64,000 bases of DNA from Polytrichum commune (GCA_950295325.1 OX485807.1:17951666-18015665); one strand, 5' to 3'. Counted from the first letter of the stretch, positions 36,431 to 50,106 are shown. Notes: a model not told the origin generated them from the sequence alone. Program-made: numbers and translations.

Positions 36431-37071
36431 GACACGCCAATCTGAACACAAAATATCCATAAATGACACCAATTGGTCTAAAACGACACTTCTTCGTGCT
36501 AGATTAGCATGTCATGTAGACCCACCTTTCGTACTAGGGAGGAGGAGAAGACAAACGGGTTCACACATTCCAACGCAGGCCCCACGGAAGGCTTGTACCC
36601 GAACTTAAGCTTACTAACTTATAAGCTTATTATCTAATTTGCATGCTAGGAGGCCGGATTTCAAGTGCCCTCGAGGTAAAGTGCCTACGTAATAAGCTTG
36701 CCGGAGATGGGCCGTGCAAGCTGACCTTGTCACTCTTTGATTCGCGAAGAACCTTCCGGAGGAGATCCCATTTCCTCGAGGAAGAAATCGGAGGAGAAAT
36801 GGTCATAATTGGAAGGAAGGGAATACACGCATCTTCTTTCTTTCTTTTTTGACACAAATTGGACATTCGATTGCAAGAAAGGAACCAAAATACAACCGTT
36901 TTGGGAGGACCAGCGCAACCCGAGGGAGAAATCAAGAAATGATGCCCAAGAATACACCTATCTTATGTGAAGGATCTACTGCATTATGTTCAAGTTATGG
37001 ATGAAAGCCGACAAGTTGCTCGTGGCATCCTAGGGTGTTCGATGGCACCATTTGAGAGTGTGGGTGGATAT
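36431..37071. other. Intergenic, moderately GC-rich, no gene assigned
   Basis: About 36530-36940 is richer in G+C than its surroundings and has overlapping open frames on both strands (69-108 codons), none recognisable. A 5' exon or an old transposon piece are both possible. Confidence 0.4.
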
Positions 37072-37074
37072 TAA

Positions 37075-37648
37075 GGGGTTGTTTACACCATGGACCTTGA
37101 AGTCGTCCCAAGGTCGTGTAAAATTTGTGATTGGTTGTTGAAGTCGTCCCATGATCACTTCGGTTTACACCGTGAATAAAATGTCGAACTGACCATGGAG
37201 TTTGAGGTCCATAAAATACATGTTTTAAGGCCTACATTTTCCACTCACATGATCCAACAGGTTTTGTAGTGGGAGAGGGTTGCTTTGGTAGAAAAAAGGC
37301 AAGGACCCATGGCAGAGAAATATTGTTGCAATAATATTTTTTTGGAATTTTTTTGGGGGAAGAGAAACGAAGACAAGAGAAGAAAAAAGAATGGTCAAAC
37401 TTGATTTTTTTTTATTTGTTTCAAAACCATCCTTTTTGGACATATATTGACAAAATTAACACATTCACATTTTTGGTGCATGGTCATTTCTCTTGGTCCA
37501 CATTCGGTTTACACCTAGTGAGGGGCCCAAAGGCTTTGTAAATTGTTTTTTAAGAAATTGGATCATGAAAGTTGGACCACCAAGTTAGACCATGGAAAAA
37601 TGCCATCTTTCATGGTCCAACTTCATGGTCCATGGTGTAAACCAACCC
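37075..37648. mobile_element. PIF/Harbinger (Tourist)-like MITE
   Basis: A 574-base element flanked by TAA on both sides (37072-37074 and 37649-37651). Left end GGGGTTGTTTACACCATGGA; inverted right end GGGTTGGTTTACACCATGGA. The TAA duplication and the GGGGTTGTTT start are typical of Tourist elements. Inner copies of CGGTTTACACC occur near 37162 and 37505. Non-coding; the poly-A/T-rich middle explains the Lys- and Phe-rich chance frames. Confidence 0.88.
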
Positions 37649-37874
37649 TAAGGTAAATGGATCATTTATGGTCACTTTATTACAAGGAGATTACGTGGTC
37701 AAGTCAATGGCAAATCAACCAATTTGAAGGTGGAAATGTTGCATATCATTTGTTCATTTATGTGGTATTATGTAGTATACCATTGTGATAGACCCGGTGG
37801 TTGTGGCAACCCACAAATGCAACATAAACTACATAATGGTTGTACACAATCATGTTATTTATATTTATTATACT

Positions 37875-38030
37875 TGCCTAACTCAAAAAACCCCAATTAA
37901 GCTTGCGTTAGGGAATGTTAATGTACAATGTGCCTAGGCTTGCACAACTACAATAGGGAGGCTCGCTAAAGGGGTTTCAAACTCAAAACTTCACCACTCC
38001 CAAATAGCCGGCCTAGCCACCAAGCCCACT
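37875..38030 (-). mobile_element. tRNA-derived SINE-like sequence
   Basis: On the minus strand the head reads TTGGTGGCTAGGCCGG (complement of about 38009-38024), an A-box-like sequence, then AGTTTGAAACCCC (complement of 37971-37983), a B-box-like sequence with two differences. Spacing is tRNA-like. A T-rich tail follows toward 37888. No clear target duplication. Confidence 0.5.
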
Positions 38031-41000
38031 CATGACATATGCACATATTGCAGTTGTTAACCGATTTATTGATTATTTTGAAGTAGCCATACTTAAAGTG
38101 GGATATAAAGGGGTCACAAAACGAGAACCAAACTCAATAAGGTATGCTAGAATCTCCTATTAGTGCAAGTCACAATAATGATCCATGTTTTGGCAACTGT
38201 CTTTGAGTTCACTTACGCTCCTCCGAGAAGCGCAAAAGTAATTTCCAAATGTGGGAACCATCTTTAAGCTCACATGAGCTCCTCAAATTCGGAACATTTC
38301 TTTCGGATTTGAATCATGTTGTGTACATGATAGTGTAATTATACTTCATCGCTTCTTTTATGCAAGTATTGGCATAGTGCATCTCATTGGAAGCCCCATA
38401 ACTGGAGAACACGTAGTGAGATTGCCCAATTGTGCCATAAATCACATGAAAATGGCTTTGACCACTTTCTCCCACTTGGGTCAAGGTGGGCAACTTGAGT
38501 GGCAAGGTGGGGACCTATGAGTGGGGTGCCTTTTGTTATACCAATCTTTGTGGCAGGGTGAGGATGGTAAGGGGGTAAAAGTTATGTATGTGTAGCCATT
38601 TTGGCTTAGTGTAGTGCTTCGACACTATGTGATAGTGAAGTGGGTGATTTGGACATCTCCTTGCTCATTGGGTGGAATATGCATGGCCATGGGTGTTATG
38701 AGGATTATGTCTTGTGGGTGGGAAAGGTCTAGTAGTTATCTTTGGGTAAGCCATGCTAGTTTGGTGCTAAGTTTTGGAGAGGGTGGTTAGCATTGAGATG
38801 AGTGAGGAGGTGTGACGTTGTTGGTATGGTTCCAAACTTATTGAATCCATGGACCTAAATATTCATGTAGCAGAGAACTGGTGGATGTGTGGATGCGTGC
38901 TAGCGAGGGGGGGGGTTACCGGTGGTAGGTGCGGTATTTTATATGTCCGTGTCATGGTTACATTCCAAAGTTGTGACATTGATATTCAGAATGTGTATGG
39001 GGTTTTCAATGTAGCTTATGTCTATGGTTTGTGGTTGGAGTAGTGTTTAAGGTGTATTTATGTGGAGATATTCATGTGCAGCATGGGTGTAGTGTTTGGT
39101 AAGGATGAAAGCATTGTACGTGTGAGGGGGTCACAATTATCATGTGCGCGAATAAGGTTTCTTTATGGTTCTCATGTGTCTTCCGAGTCCAAGTAGCTTT
39201 GCTAGTGGCAAAGGTACATATGTTTGGAAATGGTGATTCCATTGGAGTATGATTTGTAATCTACAAGGAGATGAATGGTGTCTATGATGTAGGCTCGGGA
39301 GTTTGAGTCGGTGGTATCGGTTGTAATTGTGGTTGTGTCTCAATTCACATTATTTACCTAAACAATAGTTTGGCAATGAGTTCATTTTAATTGGACATAA
39401 TGCGCTGCACAATTATAGGCGCAACCATTGTCAATTGTCTTGCATGTAGGAACTCATTTTTATTTATTTACCAAAGCCAGATTTGTGGCCAAACAACAAC
39501 TTCATTTGTGCATCATGTCTTACTCGTGTTCCTCAATCGATATGCCCAAGAGTAACCTCTTCATAGCATATCATTTTAATGAGGCATTGTGCTAAGGTTG
39601 TTCAAAGCAAAGCCAGATAATGAATTGATTCACTAAGAAAATCTCCATAGCCTCCCATTGTCAAGCAATAGCAACGATCATTTACTCTGACATCAGACCA
39701 TAGTTGAGACCTATCACAATAGATCAATCATTTCACTTTCACAATACATTATTTAAAAGCAAAACTCTCAACATATTGCCTTAGGATCACAACTAAGGAA
39801 TCAATCCGTGATGACTCATAAATAAGTTCCTAGTTCCTACTTCAATACATAAATGGGATACAATATGTTGCAATCCAATAAAATCACCCTGGATGCAATA
39901 TGATTAATGTGAGCACCAAACAATCAACCTGCAAGTATGTCTTGTGCATAAATGCACCAAAACAAAATGTGTGCTTGGAAATTAATTACAATCAAATTCT
40001 AGAAATTCCAATAGAATGTTGCTATCATGAAAATTACAATATGGGCTCTCTTTCTTCCTAAATTCCTAGCCTTAAATACTTTCTAAACCACATGTGTAGT
40101 TATCAAAGTTTGCATCCATTCATGTCACACTATGATCCTTCTTAACTCTATTTCCTGGAATCTCAAGACAATAGCCTATGCATACTTACTTACTTGGAAT
40201 TTTCTAGTTCATGCGAAGTCATGTTCACATTTGGATCCTACTTAGGCTTAGGCTTAACCAAAACATAAATTAGCACCACACCAAGGTAGGATAAAAGTAG
40301 TTGCAAGGTGTTAGCTTTGTATATTGCATAGTGAAACAATTAATTAAATATATAAATAAACATAATACCTTTTCAAGAGGATGTAGTACACATGATCCAT
40401 AGCCGAATTATGCAAGCGTCTCTTGTTCACGCCGAGCTCTCTTTGGCATCATCTCTCTTGATTTTCTTTGGTTCGAGTTGAGGAAGGCTAGGGACTTAGG
40501 GCATGTCACCGGTTGTTGTATATATATCATACGGCAAAGATATTTATAACACAATTGCTTGTCGGTACATGGTCGGATCCAACGTTCTTGCCCTACTCAA
40601 CGGCACCTTGAATCCATGCATGCAAGGGTCTTCCCATGTTCGACTCCATGTTGTAAGTATGACCAAGATGTCATGGGAGACGACTCTTGACTCATGACAC
40701 ATGTAGGTGTGTGCATGGTTGCAAAGGAAATCCTTGCTAGCATGTCTTATGTGCATGGTGCTCAACATAGGAGTGTTGTTGAGTACAGATGCATGAGGGC
40801 AACAAATATCTTCTTTTCAGCCCGCCTTTTTCACGGTTTAGCGTTGCAGTGACCATTTATGCAAGAACACGAAGATGCCTTTGGGAGGTCACTAAATACA
40901 TAGGGATATATACGCAAAGACCATGTATTGTCATGAAGCAAACTCATGGGAGGAGCCAAGAAGGAAAGCATCATTTGAAATGAACCTTCTAGAGTCTACA

Positions 41001-41483
41001 CATCAATAAGAATATTGTAGTTGGCTGGAACATGACCACATGTTCCCATTACGGGCACCTTTAAACTCATAGCGCCCTTTCAGCATGTGAATTCCAACAA
41101 TGTAGACACCCACCCATTCTCATTACCGTCAATCTAGAGGTGTTTTTTCCCCTTTCAATTCTTCTGTCCATTCAAATATGTAACTTATATAGGAGTGAAT
41201 TTCAACTCCTTTATATGGAAATAAATTATCAATATCTGACAATCTTTGACTGACTAGAATCTTAGTTTCAACATTTTTAACGTAAAATCTTGTGTATCAC
41301 AAAATATTAATATTCATCATGTGATCCACAACTTGAAGCACTTGTACATATTGAATGTGTGTGTAATGTGTAGAGGGGCTACTCTCCTCTACATTAAAAT
41401 CACCCATGTAGCACCACTTGATGATAGTGCTTGGTGTTAAACATGCAGTCATGCCCTTAGGGAGTGGACGTTTGTTTGTTGGG
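38031..41483. other. Intergenic, no gene seen
   Basis: Strand composition changes around 38500-39340, where the plus strand is GT-rich, but no coding pattern is recognisable. No terminal repeats found. Confidence 0.4.
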
Positions 41484-43019
41484 TCATTTACATTAGGGGT
41501 GGTTGTGGTCGTGATTGGGGCAGTGACCTTACTTCTTTGGATTTATTTTTGGAGAAAGTCATAATAAATGCTAACCACGACCATAATTGCAACCAACCCT
41601 AACCCTATTAATCCTCCCTACTCCAATCGATTCAATCACCCTTGGGTGGTTGTCCTCACTCATGTGGCATGAGTATAGAGCTTCAAGGCCAAGGTCATGG
41701 GAGAAAGTTGAAGTATGAACAAGGATAATAATTTATTTAATTGCCCCTTGAGCTCATAGTAGAGCCATGTAGCCGCGGGACCCAGGGGCATGCCTTAGGG
41801 GTTATGGGCAGTGTGTATGTTTGAGAAATTTCATCTGATGTTCAATTACAAATTCAAAGTGTCACATGATGTTTTCAAAAACAAAACAAAATGTTAATTG
41901 ACACGTACATTCGATTCTAGAATGTCATCTCACTATGGATTTCACAATATATCTAAAAACAATAATGATATTTATTCATGCTGCTTTTTAATACAATTTA
42001 CTTCAATTTTTAAAGTGTCAATTCATGTTTGATTTTTTCTTTACATTTCCAACTTCAAAATGTGTGTGTCCATTGACATGCAATTTTGTTGGGTGCAAGT
42101 TTTTGTGTGTCAAATGCCAAAAACTTTGTCAAAAATACACCTTGATTGGGGGTTGCGGGTAAGGCTAAAGGAGGGGGCTATAGGGGAGGGGTTTAGGGTT
42201 GGTTAGGGTATGCTAAGTTATATTTTAAACAAACATGCATATATAAATGGAAAATTTGTTGAAAATTCTATTACTAAATCGAATAACAATGAATATATTT
42301 TAAATTACATGAAAGTGAAATTTCTTTAAAATCCATGTATTGATTTTGTTTGATTCCCCCATGTGATACATTTCCTTTTTATGCATTGTGTTTAATTGAC
42401 GTGCATGAGACGGCTCGGCTCCAACTACATTGTTGACGGTGTTTAGTATCACATGCGTAATAGTGTCACATATCCTATTTTAAGGTATATGCAAGGTTAC
42501 ATCGATGATTAACAACTTCACCCTAATGTGTCACCTCATGACACTTGGTGTTCGAGTGCGCTTGCTAATATATTGGCATGAGTATGCTCAACAATGTTAT
42601 GAGGTGCATGCCTATGTTACATAATGGTCTACAAGTTGACAAATGTGTACACAAATGACACTTGCCACTAGTTTGCTAAAAAAACATCTCCTCTTGCATA
42701 TTGAACCGCAAGACTATCATCTAAAGTATCCCAATGTGCCACTTTAAATGTCAAAGTGTAGATATCTATTTCACTTGAAGAAGTGTCTTATTTGACAAAT
42801 GAAATCGTACTAACAATTAGCGGACATGACACTTTGAGACCTATGGGCATCTAGTTTAGGCCCTTCGCAAACAGTGTACGTGACACCAAATACCATAAGC
42901 AATGTAGTACAAGCACAAAGATTGTGCAACATAAGTGGGAAGACAATTTAATGTAGTTGTGGTAGATTGTGGTTAACCACAACCACAACCACAACCACCT
43001 TTGTGATGTAAATGGCCCT
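41484..43019. repeat. R3 dispersed repeat, copy B, with nested insertion
   Basis: Outer ends GGGTCATTTACAT and (inverted) GGGCCATTTACAT, followed on each side by a GGTGGTTGTGGT block, suggest a MITE enlarged by insertions. The left 300 bases align with 13850-14070. The element at 41809-42145 and about 800 further bases (to about 42950) are absent from copy A. Target duplication not visible. Confidence 0.5.
41809..42145. mobile_element. hAT-type MITE R6, copy 2
   Basis: Aligns with 36144-36422 from CAGTGTGTATGTTTGAGAAA to AAACTTTGTCAAAAATACACC, with shared blocks 'tcaaagtgtcacatgatgttttcaaaaacaa' and 'gcaagtttttgtgtgtcaa'. It is nested within the R3 repeat at 41484-43019. The flanking duplication is eroded. 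Confidence 0.65.
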
Positions 43020-43114
43020 AAAGATGATCACCATGTTGGTTTGAGCACAATTAAATAGCGGTAGTGGTCAAGGGATAGGGCACGTAGTTCATATTTGTGA
43101 TTCCCTAGTTCCAA

Positions 43115-43125
43115 TGAAACGACTA
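43115..43125. repeat. Left TSD of SINE (TGAAACGACTA)
   Basis: Repeated exactly at 43389-43399. Confidence 0.85.
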
Positions 43126-43388
43126 GATCTTAGATGACTCTAAACTGCCAGGTGGTTGTGGAGAGGTACCCCTTTCCGAATGGAGTGGTAGGCGGTTCAA
43201 TTCCCGTTGTGAAATCTTCTCTCTACTTGTTGGGAAAAACTAGTTAGATGGGTAGGAAGCCAAGAACCCTCCCACTACAAGGTAGGCAGTAAATTCCACC
43301 CTGGACCAAGAGGATTCTTGAGCAAGGTAAGATCAACAGGCTCAAATTCACGTCAAATTGCCCGACGTTGGTTGTTTATTTATTTATT
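43126..43388 (+). mobile_element. tRNA-derived SINE
   Basis: A 263-base element between perfect 11-base duplications TGAAACGACTA. The head has an A-box-like TGGTTGTGGAG (43153-43163) and a perfect B box GGTTCAATTCC (43194-43204), 41 bases apart, as in a tRNA promoter. The 3' end is a (TTTA)n tail. SINEs are transcribed by RNA polymerase III and mobilised by a partner LINE. The tail does not resemble the A6 end of the LINE at 50607, so no partnership can be inferred. Confidence 0.88.
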
Positions 43389-43399
43389 TGAAACGACTA
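43389..43399. repeat. Right TSD of SINE (TGAAACGACTA)
   Basis: Exact partner of 43115-43125. Confidence 0.85.
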
Positions 43400-43685
43400 C
43401 ATGTGAATTTAGTGTTTGTGAAGATTTGTGCAAATGTAACTCAATCTATGGGTGCGTGCCATAAGAAGTTGGACCGTGCTTGATGAATATTTATGTGAGA
43501 CAACCATTTGCCTACGTAGCTAGGGATATTATTGACACCGGGCACTTTCATGTAAGAGAGGCTTTTTGGCTTTTCAGTCTCTCGATGTTATGTTTCTTTG
43601 CAGATTCTTGCTTTAAGTAGAGTTGTTGTGTGGTGTTTGTGTTGGTGGGCCAACAAGTGGATATGGAGTGGTGTGGACTAAAGTC

Positions 43686-43883
43686 ATGCCCACACTTAAA
43701 TGACGGGCATAGTCAACGGACGGTTCTCACCAGTATGGGGATTTTTTTCATCGTTTTTTAGCCAACAATTGGATGTAACATACTCACATTTCAAATGTTC
43801 GCTGACTAAAAGTGGACAAAAAAAGTGGTCCATATCGGTGAGAGTTGTCTGTTGGCTGTGCCCACCGTTAAGTGTGGGTGTGC
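43686..43883. mobile_element. Foldback element with ~65-bp arms
   Basis: The left arm GCCCACACTTAAATGACGGG continues to AGTCAACGGAC and TCTCACCAGTATGG; the right arm is its inverse. About 70 bases separate the arms. The open frames on both strands here mirror each other because of the hairpin. No target duplication identified. Confidence 0.65.
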
Positions 43884-43959
43884 ATAGGTGTACTTGTGTT
43901 GGGTTGATCATTTTCTGAATGAAATGATTTTCTTTTGACGTATGTGGGTGTTATTCGGT

Positions 43960-44190
43960 TGATTTTCTTATTTGGGTCTTTATATTGGACTAGTACGTGG
44001 TTTGGTGAGGATTAAAGAACAAACACCATAAAGACACATGTTTAAAAGAGGTTGAATTATGTCTTTAGTTTTTATTAATCGCTCCACACTCAGTAGTGAA
44101 CACTATTGGGAGGACCTATGTACTCGTTTAAGGAATCACTTAACATGCACTTACAATAACCATGACTAAATTATGGGAGGTCCAATTGTA
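43960..44190 (-). repeat. R1 dispersed repeat copy
   Basis: Closest relative of the copy at 8484-8700: 'aaacaccataaagacacatg', 'cgctccacactc', 'gggaggacctatgtac' and 'catgcacttacaataaccatg'. Confidence 0.6.
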
Positions 44191-47100
44191 ATCCGATTTT
44201 TGTAGATGCTTCATTGTAGAGTTGCTTGTGCAACACATGGTTTGTCGTGTATATCTAATTAGTAGAAGTTGGAGAACATGAACACAAAGTGAACTACACC
44301 CACATACATTACCAAATATAAACGTCTATTTATTCATTAAATTTGTATGGCTATCTACAAGAAAACGGGCCATATTTGTTTATTTTTGTTGGTTCTTACC
44401 TTATACTACTCATATTTGCAAGGTTGAATTTTTATTGTGCGTACGCAAATGTGTATGAAGAAACCAAGATCGATCTAATGAAGCTTCGAATCCTATCTCC
44501 AATTGTTCCAAATCATCAAATTCTATCATATATTGAGCCATAATAAGGCCACAAAGATCACCCCAATTATGTTCACTGTCTTGTTGATAGGGTACAAATT
44601 CATCATATATAACCATGACTACGAATGTACCATGGTGATTGTCTTGAAAATTTGAATGATGTAGATAGTTATTGATGAGAGAGATATCAATGAGGTTGTA
44701 TTTGTAAACAAACAAATATTTTGGGGTTATTTTATGGTGTGGTCCAAAACGTAAACTCCCATAACACTTGGAGGTCTAAGGAGCTCAATGTACGATCTAC
44801 AAAGACATATTTTCTATAACACCACACCGTGTTATAGAATCATGTCTTCTTTATCTATATGTTAGAAAATTTATTAGGTCATCATTTGTTGTCACATTGA
44901 TGATGAATACATTGAGCATGATTTGCATCCAACACACCTAAACCGTATATTTGAACCTCAAATATTTAATTACGTGAAGGTCTTCAACATATATTCAAAA
45001 TGTAATTGATCAATTCCTTGTAGACAAATCTAGGGGTCATTTTGAACACAATTATCTCAATATGAGAGTATGTCTTGTTTATACATTTTTGTGCATGTAG
45101 AGGATTGCATGGGCCTCTTGATTGCTTGGAGGTTATCGTTGCTTGGAAGTTGTATAGCAAAACACAAATAATATATGGTAAACATGAAAGGTGTGCAATA
45201 ATAGACAAATATCAAGGGGATATCAAGGCACCAAAATATGTGATGATTTCATTTCATTGATGAACGCGTGTTGTGAGAAAATTGTTAGTCATGATCTTGA
45301 TGATATTTCATGACGTATAAAATTAAGTTGCAATAGGATGGGGTGGGTGTCCATAACATGGTAGAAGGTTACAAACATGATGAAATTATAATGGTTGTGA
45401 ACATGTGTACAATTAATGGTGGATATAAAGAACAAGGATGACAAAGTGTTTTAGTGTTTGTAGGAAAACATTATAGGATATATGTATATATATACGCACA
45501 TTTTATAGTTTGGGGCCAACGGTGAAGATATTGTAAGTGGGTAATTATACACAAGTATATGTAGAAGAGGACAACCAATCAACATGGGGATAGGTAATAT
45601 CTCACAAGTTTCGATTATAATTTGCTAGTACACATGCCCAATGTAATACTTGAAATGTGAGTTATTTGGACGTAATAAGGGCAAATATTTTGAAATTGCA
45701 CATTCTGAGATGTTTAACAATCTCAAAGGCTTTACTTAGTGTGACAACCAATGTGCATAAAAACAACACGGTCATTTATTCTGATTTGATGTCTCATTAG
45801 TAAGTTAGTAGAATAATAATAGATTGCTTAAAATCCCAAGGGTTTAGAAACAAACAACATGTTGTTTATAAATGAGATTTTGAGAAAATGAAAAGTAACA
45901 CAAGGCATTGTAGGAGGGTGGAGGTATGTGCATTCACACCAAATTGTCAAGGTATATCTTAGGATAAAGTGTAAATACATTTTGTATTAGACGTTGAAGT
46001 CACAAGGGGAGGCTTCAAAGAGACAAGATTCAAGTGTCGTACTACAAAATTGCTTCCTCTTGTTTTGATTTAGGATTTGTTGAAAATTTTAGAAGGTAGA
46101 GTGGAGGTATGAACATGGAGCAAAATTTTGGCACTAAGTCTAGCGTTGGACCACAGTAATAATATTGCCCCATCTTTGGCGTGAAGCATGGTGCAAATTA
46201 ATCTATGTAAGCAACGAAGCTGAAAATTTCTACGCACATGGTGCTTATGATTTGGTTATTTGAAACCAAGGGAACTTAAAATACCACCATGATCGCATGG
46301 AATCAAAGTGATTAGACATAAAGAGGAGCAATCCCCCAATGGTATAGGCATTTGACGGAGTTCAATATGTACGCCTCAATAGTGGTGACATTAATGCTCT
46401 CAATGAGTTTGTATCTAGTATGTCAATTTCATAGGAAACAAAATATGTAAAATTTTGTCTTTTAACTCTTTGATTAAATATTTAGTGTAGAAAGTATATC
46501 CTTGACTTTTAGTTCGGATATATTAGGATGCCATTCAAAGGAAACCATAGGAACACTACCTGCTTAACCATGCGGTGGAGAAATTACATAAAGTAACACT
46601 AGTTATCCCACTCCAAAAACCCATTATTGCACATGCTACTTGAAATATGTGTAGAGTCGTCTCCCCACTTGGGCAAAAAAACATTGAAAGATCTTACAAG
46701 AATTAACAAAATATTTTTTTTAGGCATCATTAATGGATCACTATCCTACAGGTGAAATATGAATATCACTTCCAAGATGTTTATATTCAATCTAGAGTAT
46801 TTTCCTCAAACATCACTGCAATTTTATAATCAAAATTATTTGTTGATGAGAAAACTAATTTCTTTTCACTTAATTACAAACTTCTCCATGTATTAATGGG
46901 GAAAAAAATCCATGTTCTTCAAGTAACCTCTTAAAAATGTATGCACGTAATTCACACAAATGTTGAAGTTCATACATGTGCAATACAAGACAACTAAAAT
47001 AATAATAATTGTAGTCTATGGAGTTTCTACAATGAAAACATATTTCAAAGTGTTGACACATATGCAACCTCAACCAAACCAACATATGAATCCATCTCTT

Positions 47101-48432
47101 GGGCATGTACACAAAAAGTACTATCAATAGCCTAAGGACATATATGATGAATGCAGTAAAGTGGCTCATACATAAACAACTCTTGCACACCACAACACCT
47201 ATGAGGAGACCCTTTTGAACGCGAACACCCACCAATGAGAACCAATGGATGATATTATCCTTGATTCATGCCACTCCACCAACCGATGCTCATGCACTGC
47301 AATACTCAAAACAATTAATTGTCAATACCTAAGCACCTCCCAACCGATGCCAGAGGCCTGAAGATCGAGAACACCTTTGACATACAACATATAAAAATCA
47401 CATCTTGTCATGTTCAAGACCACATTGACATTATCCAACACAACATTTTACAAATTAGTAAATGCTTTGGAAAACATGGATAATTATATTGAACCTTATT
47501 AACATGACCGATAAAGTCCATGAAGCTATTCGAACATACGCTATAAATGCCATATATAACCAACAAAATTGCTTCTTATCTTTTATATGTCAAAGGGTGT
47601 TCTACGAATATTGAGATAACAAAAGATGAAAGAGTTTCAATGCTCAAGTGTTTTGTACGCCATATTATAAGTTGTTGTAATTCACCAAAAGATTACATCC
47701 ATATGTCTGAAAGTTGAATCAACATCTTGATATGACCAAAAAACAAAACTTGTATGAAAATATCCAGTAGATTCAAGACAAGACATTATTTAACGAAATG
47801 TTGCTCCAATGCTTAAATACTTTTTCAAGTAATATAGTTTTGAGCATAGAAAAAAACTACAATCAATTGTAGAAAGTATTATTGAAATTACTAGATATTG
47901 CATATGATTATATGTTGGATTCTTGCATGTACTTGAACACATTTGCACTATGTTGCCAACATGTGAGTGTTTCGTTATTAGTTTGAGACATATTCCACAG
48001 ATATATTCCTGTAAAATGATCCGTAACTTTCCTGAAGTCCGGAACTTCAACTGCTTATTTATCTCTCAAACTCAACCGGTTGATGTGTAACTAGGGTTTG
48101 GTCGGTGGGTTTCTCCCTATTCATGGGGAGGGGCCTTCACCTTCTCCACAAACGACTTGACGCAGGCACCACAGACTTAGCTCTATCGTCACTGCAATTC
48201 TAGTGATGAGGAAATGATCGTGACTTGTTAATGAATGAAAGCGAATGAAAGTGTATAAGCTAACATGAAGCAGGGGCTATGCTGTCTGCTGGTCCTGGCC
48301 TGCCATTCAATGCAACTGTTTTCCTGGCCACCTCCGCTTAACTTCTCCCACACTGTGACTCGTTAAACAACAATATCTGGCCAATCAAAACCCTCGGTTC
48401 GCCCTCCGGATGCAATGCCATGCATTAGCTTA
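44191..48432. other. Intergenic, no gene seen
   Basis: No recognisable gene in about 4.2 kb. The longest frame, 121 codons on the minus strand at 46870-47235, is Cys-, Leu- and His-rich without a known domain. A short piece near 48030-48090 (AACTCAACCGGTT) belongs to the repeat seen near 13210, 24055 and 48890. Confidence 0.45.
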
Positions 48433-48600
48433 GGGCCGGTTCACATGGGTCCCTAGTCCTAAGTCCCAAGTCACTTGAGGTCAATCCGTGTAATCTCGGT
48501 CCTTGAGAGTGTGGAAGTTGGGACAATGGGACTTACCACTTCACACGGGTCCCAAGTCCTAAGTCTCAAGTATGACATGGATGTTTACATGGCAACACTT
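48433..48600 (+). mobile_element. Fragment of PIF/Harbinger-like MITE (left end)
   Basis: GGGCCGGTTCACATGGG preceded by TTA (48430-48432), then about 150 bases matching 3330-3484 ('aggtcaatccgtgtaatctc', 'gacatggatgtttacatggcaac'). The right half is missing. Confidence 0.65.
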
Positions 48601-49204
48601 AAGGACTCAAATGACTTCCAAAACGATATTACTCGTGTGCGTTTCTATTCTTGCACAATCGCAACAAGTGCCCACTCCAAGTGTTTCGGTGTCTGTTTGG
48701 GCACCAATGTCTGGGGAGATTTTTGGGCACAATCAATCAAAATTCTAGTGTTTCCAATCAAGTCCAACTGGCTACATGTTGTAATCTTATGGTTTTTCTT
48801 CATTAATTCAAGGTATATTCCATAATTTCCTTCAAAACGATTGATAATTTTCTTAAAGTCCTGAACTTGAACCAGTCATTTCCCAAACTCAACCGGTTCA
48901 TCTGAAACTAGCGGTTGGTTCTCCCCGTTCATAGTTTGGCACTATATATAATATGGTGGAGCTCTAAATCCACATGAGGCCGTCAAATGAGTGAGCCTCC
49001 ACCCTCTTTTTCTGACAATTAGTTGACAATCTCTGGCCCTTTAGGGCACTCAACATCACCTTCTACTACGTGGCTGTCACCTTTTGCAAGTGGCCGGGCT
49101 TCGAAATTCGACAATATTTATTAAAGCACATTGCAGCTGAACTAACAATGCAGGTCAGAGTGTAATAAGAAACCCAACACATAACATGAAGCCCTAACCA
49201 AATT

Positions 49205-49400
49205 GCAAGGTGCATGGGACTCATATGGACGTCTGTTTTTGAGTGGTATACTTATGGCAAGGCTTGCAGTCAAAAATGCAAACCTAAAACACATATATAA
49301 ACTTGAGATTGGAATACGTGTTCAAAATACAGACATTGTTATGAGGTCAACAATGAACACAATTGGGAGAGTCTATGTGATCATTTACAAAGAATGAGAA
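49205..49400 (-). repeat. R1 dispersed repeat fragment
   Basis: Contains 'gagtggtatacttatgg', 'gaatacgtgttcaaaatac', 'gaggtcaacaatgaacac' and 'gggagagtctatgtgatca' in R1 order. Confidence 0.6.
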
Positions 49401-50106
49401 TCTTCATTGTGCATCGTTTGTATCTCTCCTTCGATTCGGAAACTTGAAATGACAATGTGTGTGATTTGCAATTGTTAAATGAGATGAGATAACTACGTAC
49501 TTGACCCAAAGATCATACTCGTACATGAGATGGCATAGATTTTGAAAGTATGAGAAGCCAAAAGGTTAATGGGGACTAAAAGTACATCAAAATGGTGTCA
49601 AACCAACTAATTCCCTAGAGTGGCGGAGTGTGCTAGACTCTACGAGATAGAGGCTAATGTCGACTTGACGGTCCAATCGAAAGAAAAGACTTGAGATACC
49701 CTTGAATGACATTCTCAAATAAATAGTGATTGGAACTTATCTCCGATGGAGTTATAAAGGGGGGACACTCTATCACGAAGTGTGCCTCATAATCTATCAT
49801 CTCTAGAGATAGTGATCACTGATCATTGTCCAATTTCAATGGCAAGGATATGACTCATGACTCAACGTGCGGTAAGTAACAATGATCTTGCATCTGTGGA
49901 GTTGGAAGTGTCCACAGTAGGACCACATATCTTACACGTGTCTTAACAAATCCCTCTTGATCAACATTTGAATCAAATGTTTGGTGCAATCCACACACTA
50001 CATTGTGTTGCGGGTACTATCTATTCATGTGTACCTACTCACTTTTTTCAAGTGATTGCAAAGGTCCACAAGAGTGTGACTTGCAAGTAGGCAGTGTGCT
50101 AAGTTA

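Noticed and set aside
37965-38030. A functional tRNA gene
   Set aside because: Only Pol III box-like blocks are present; no cloverleaf could be folded, so SINE-like is the better description.
46870-47235. 121-codon minus-strand frame
   Set aside because: Cys/Leu-rich but with no known motif, no support from neighbouring exons, and A/T-rich context; treated as chance.
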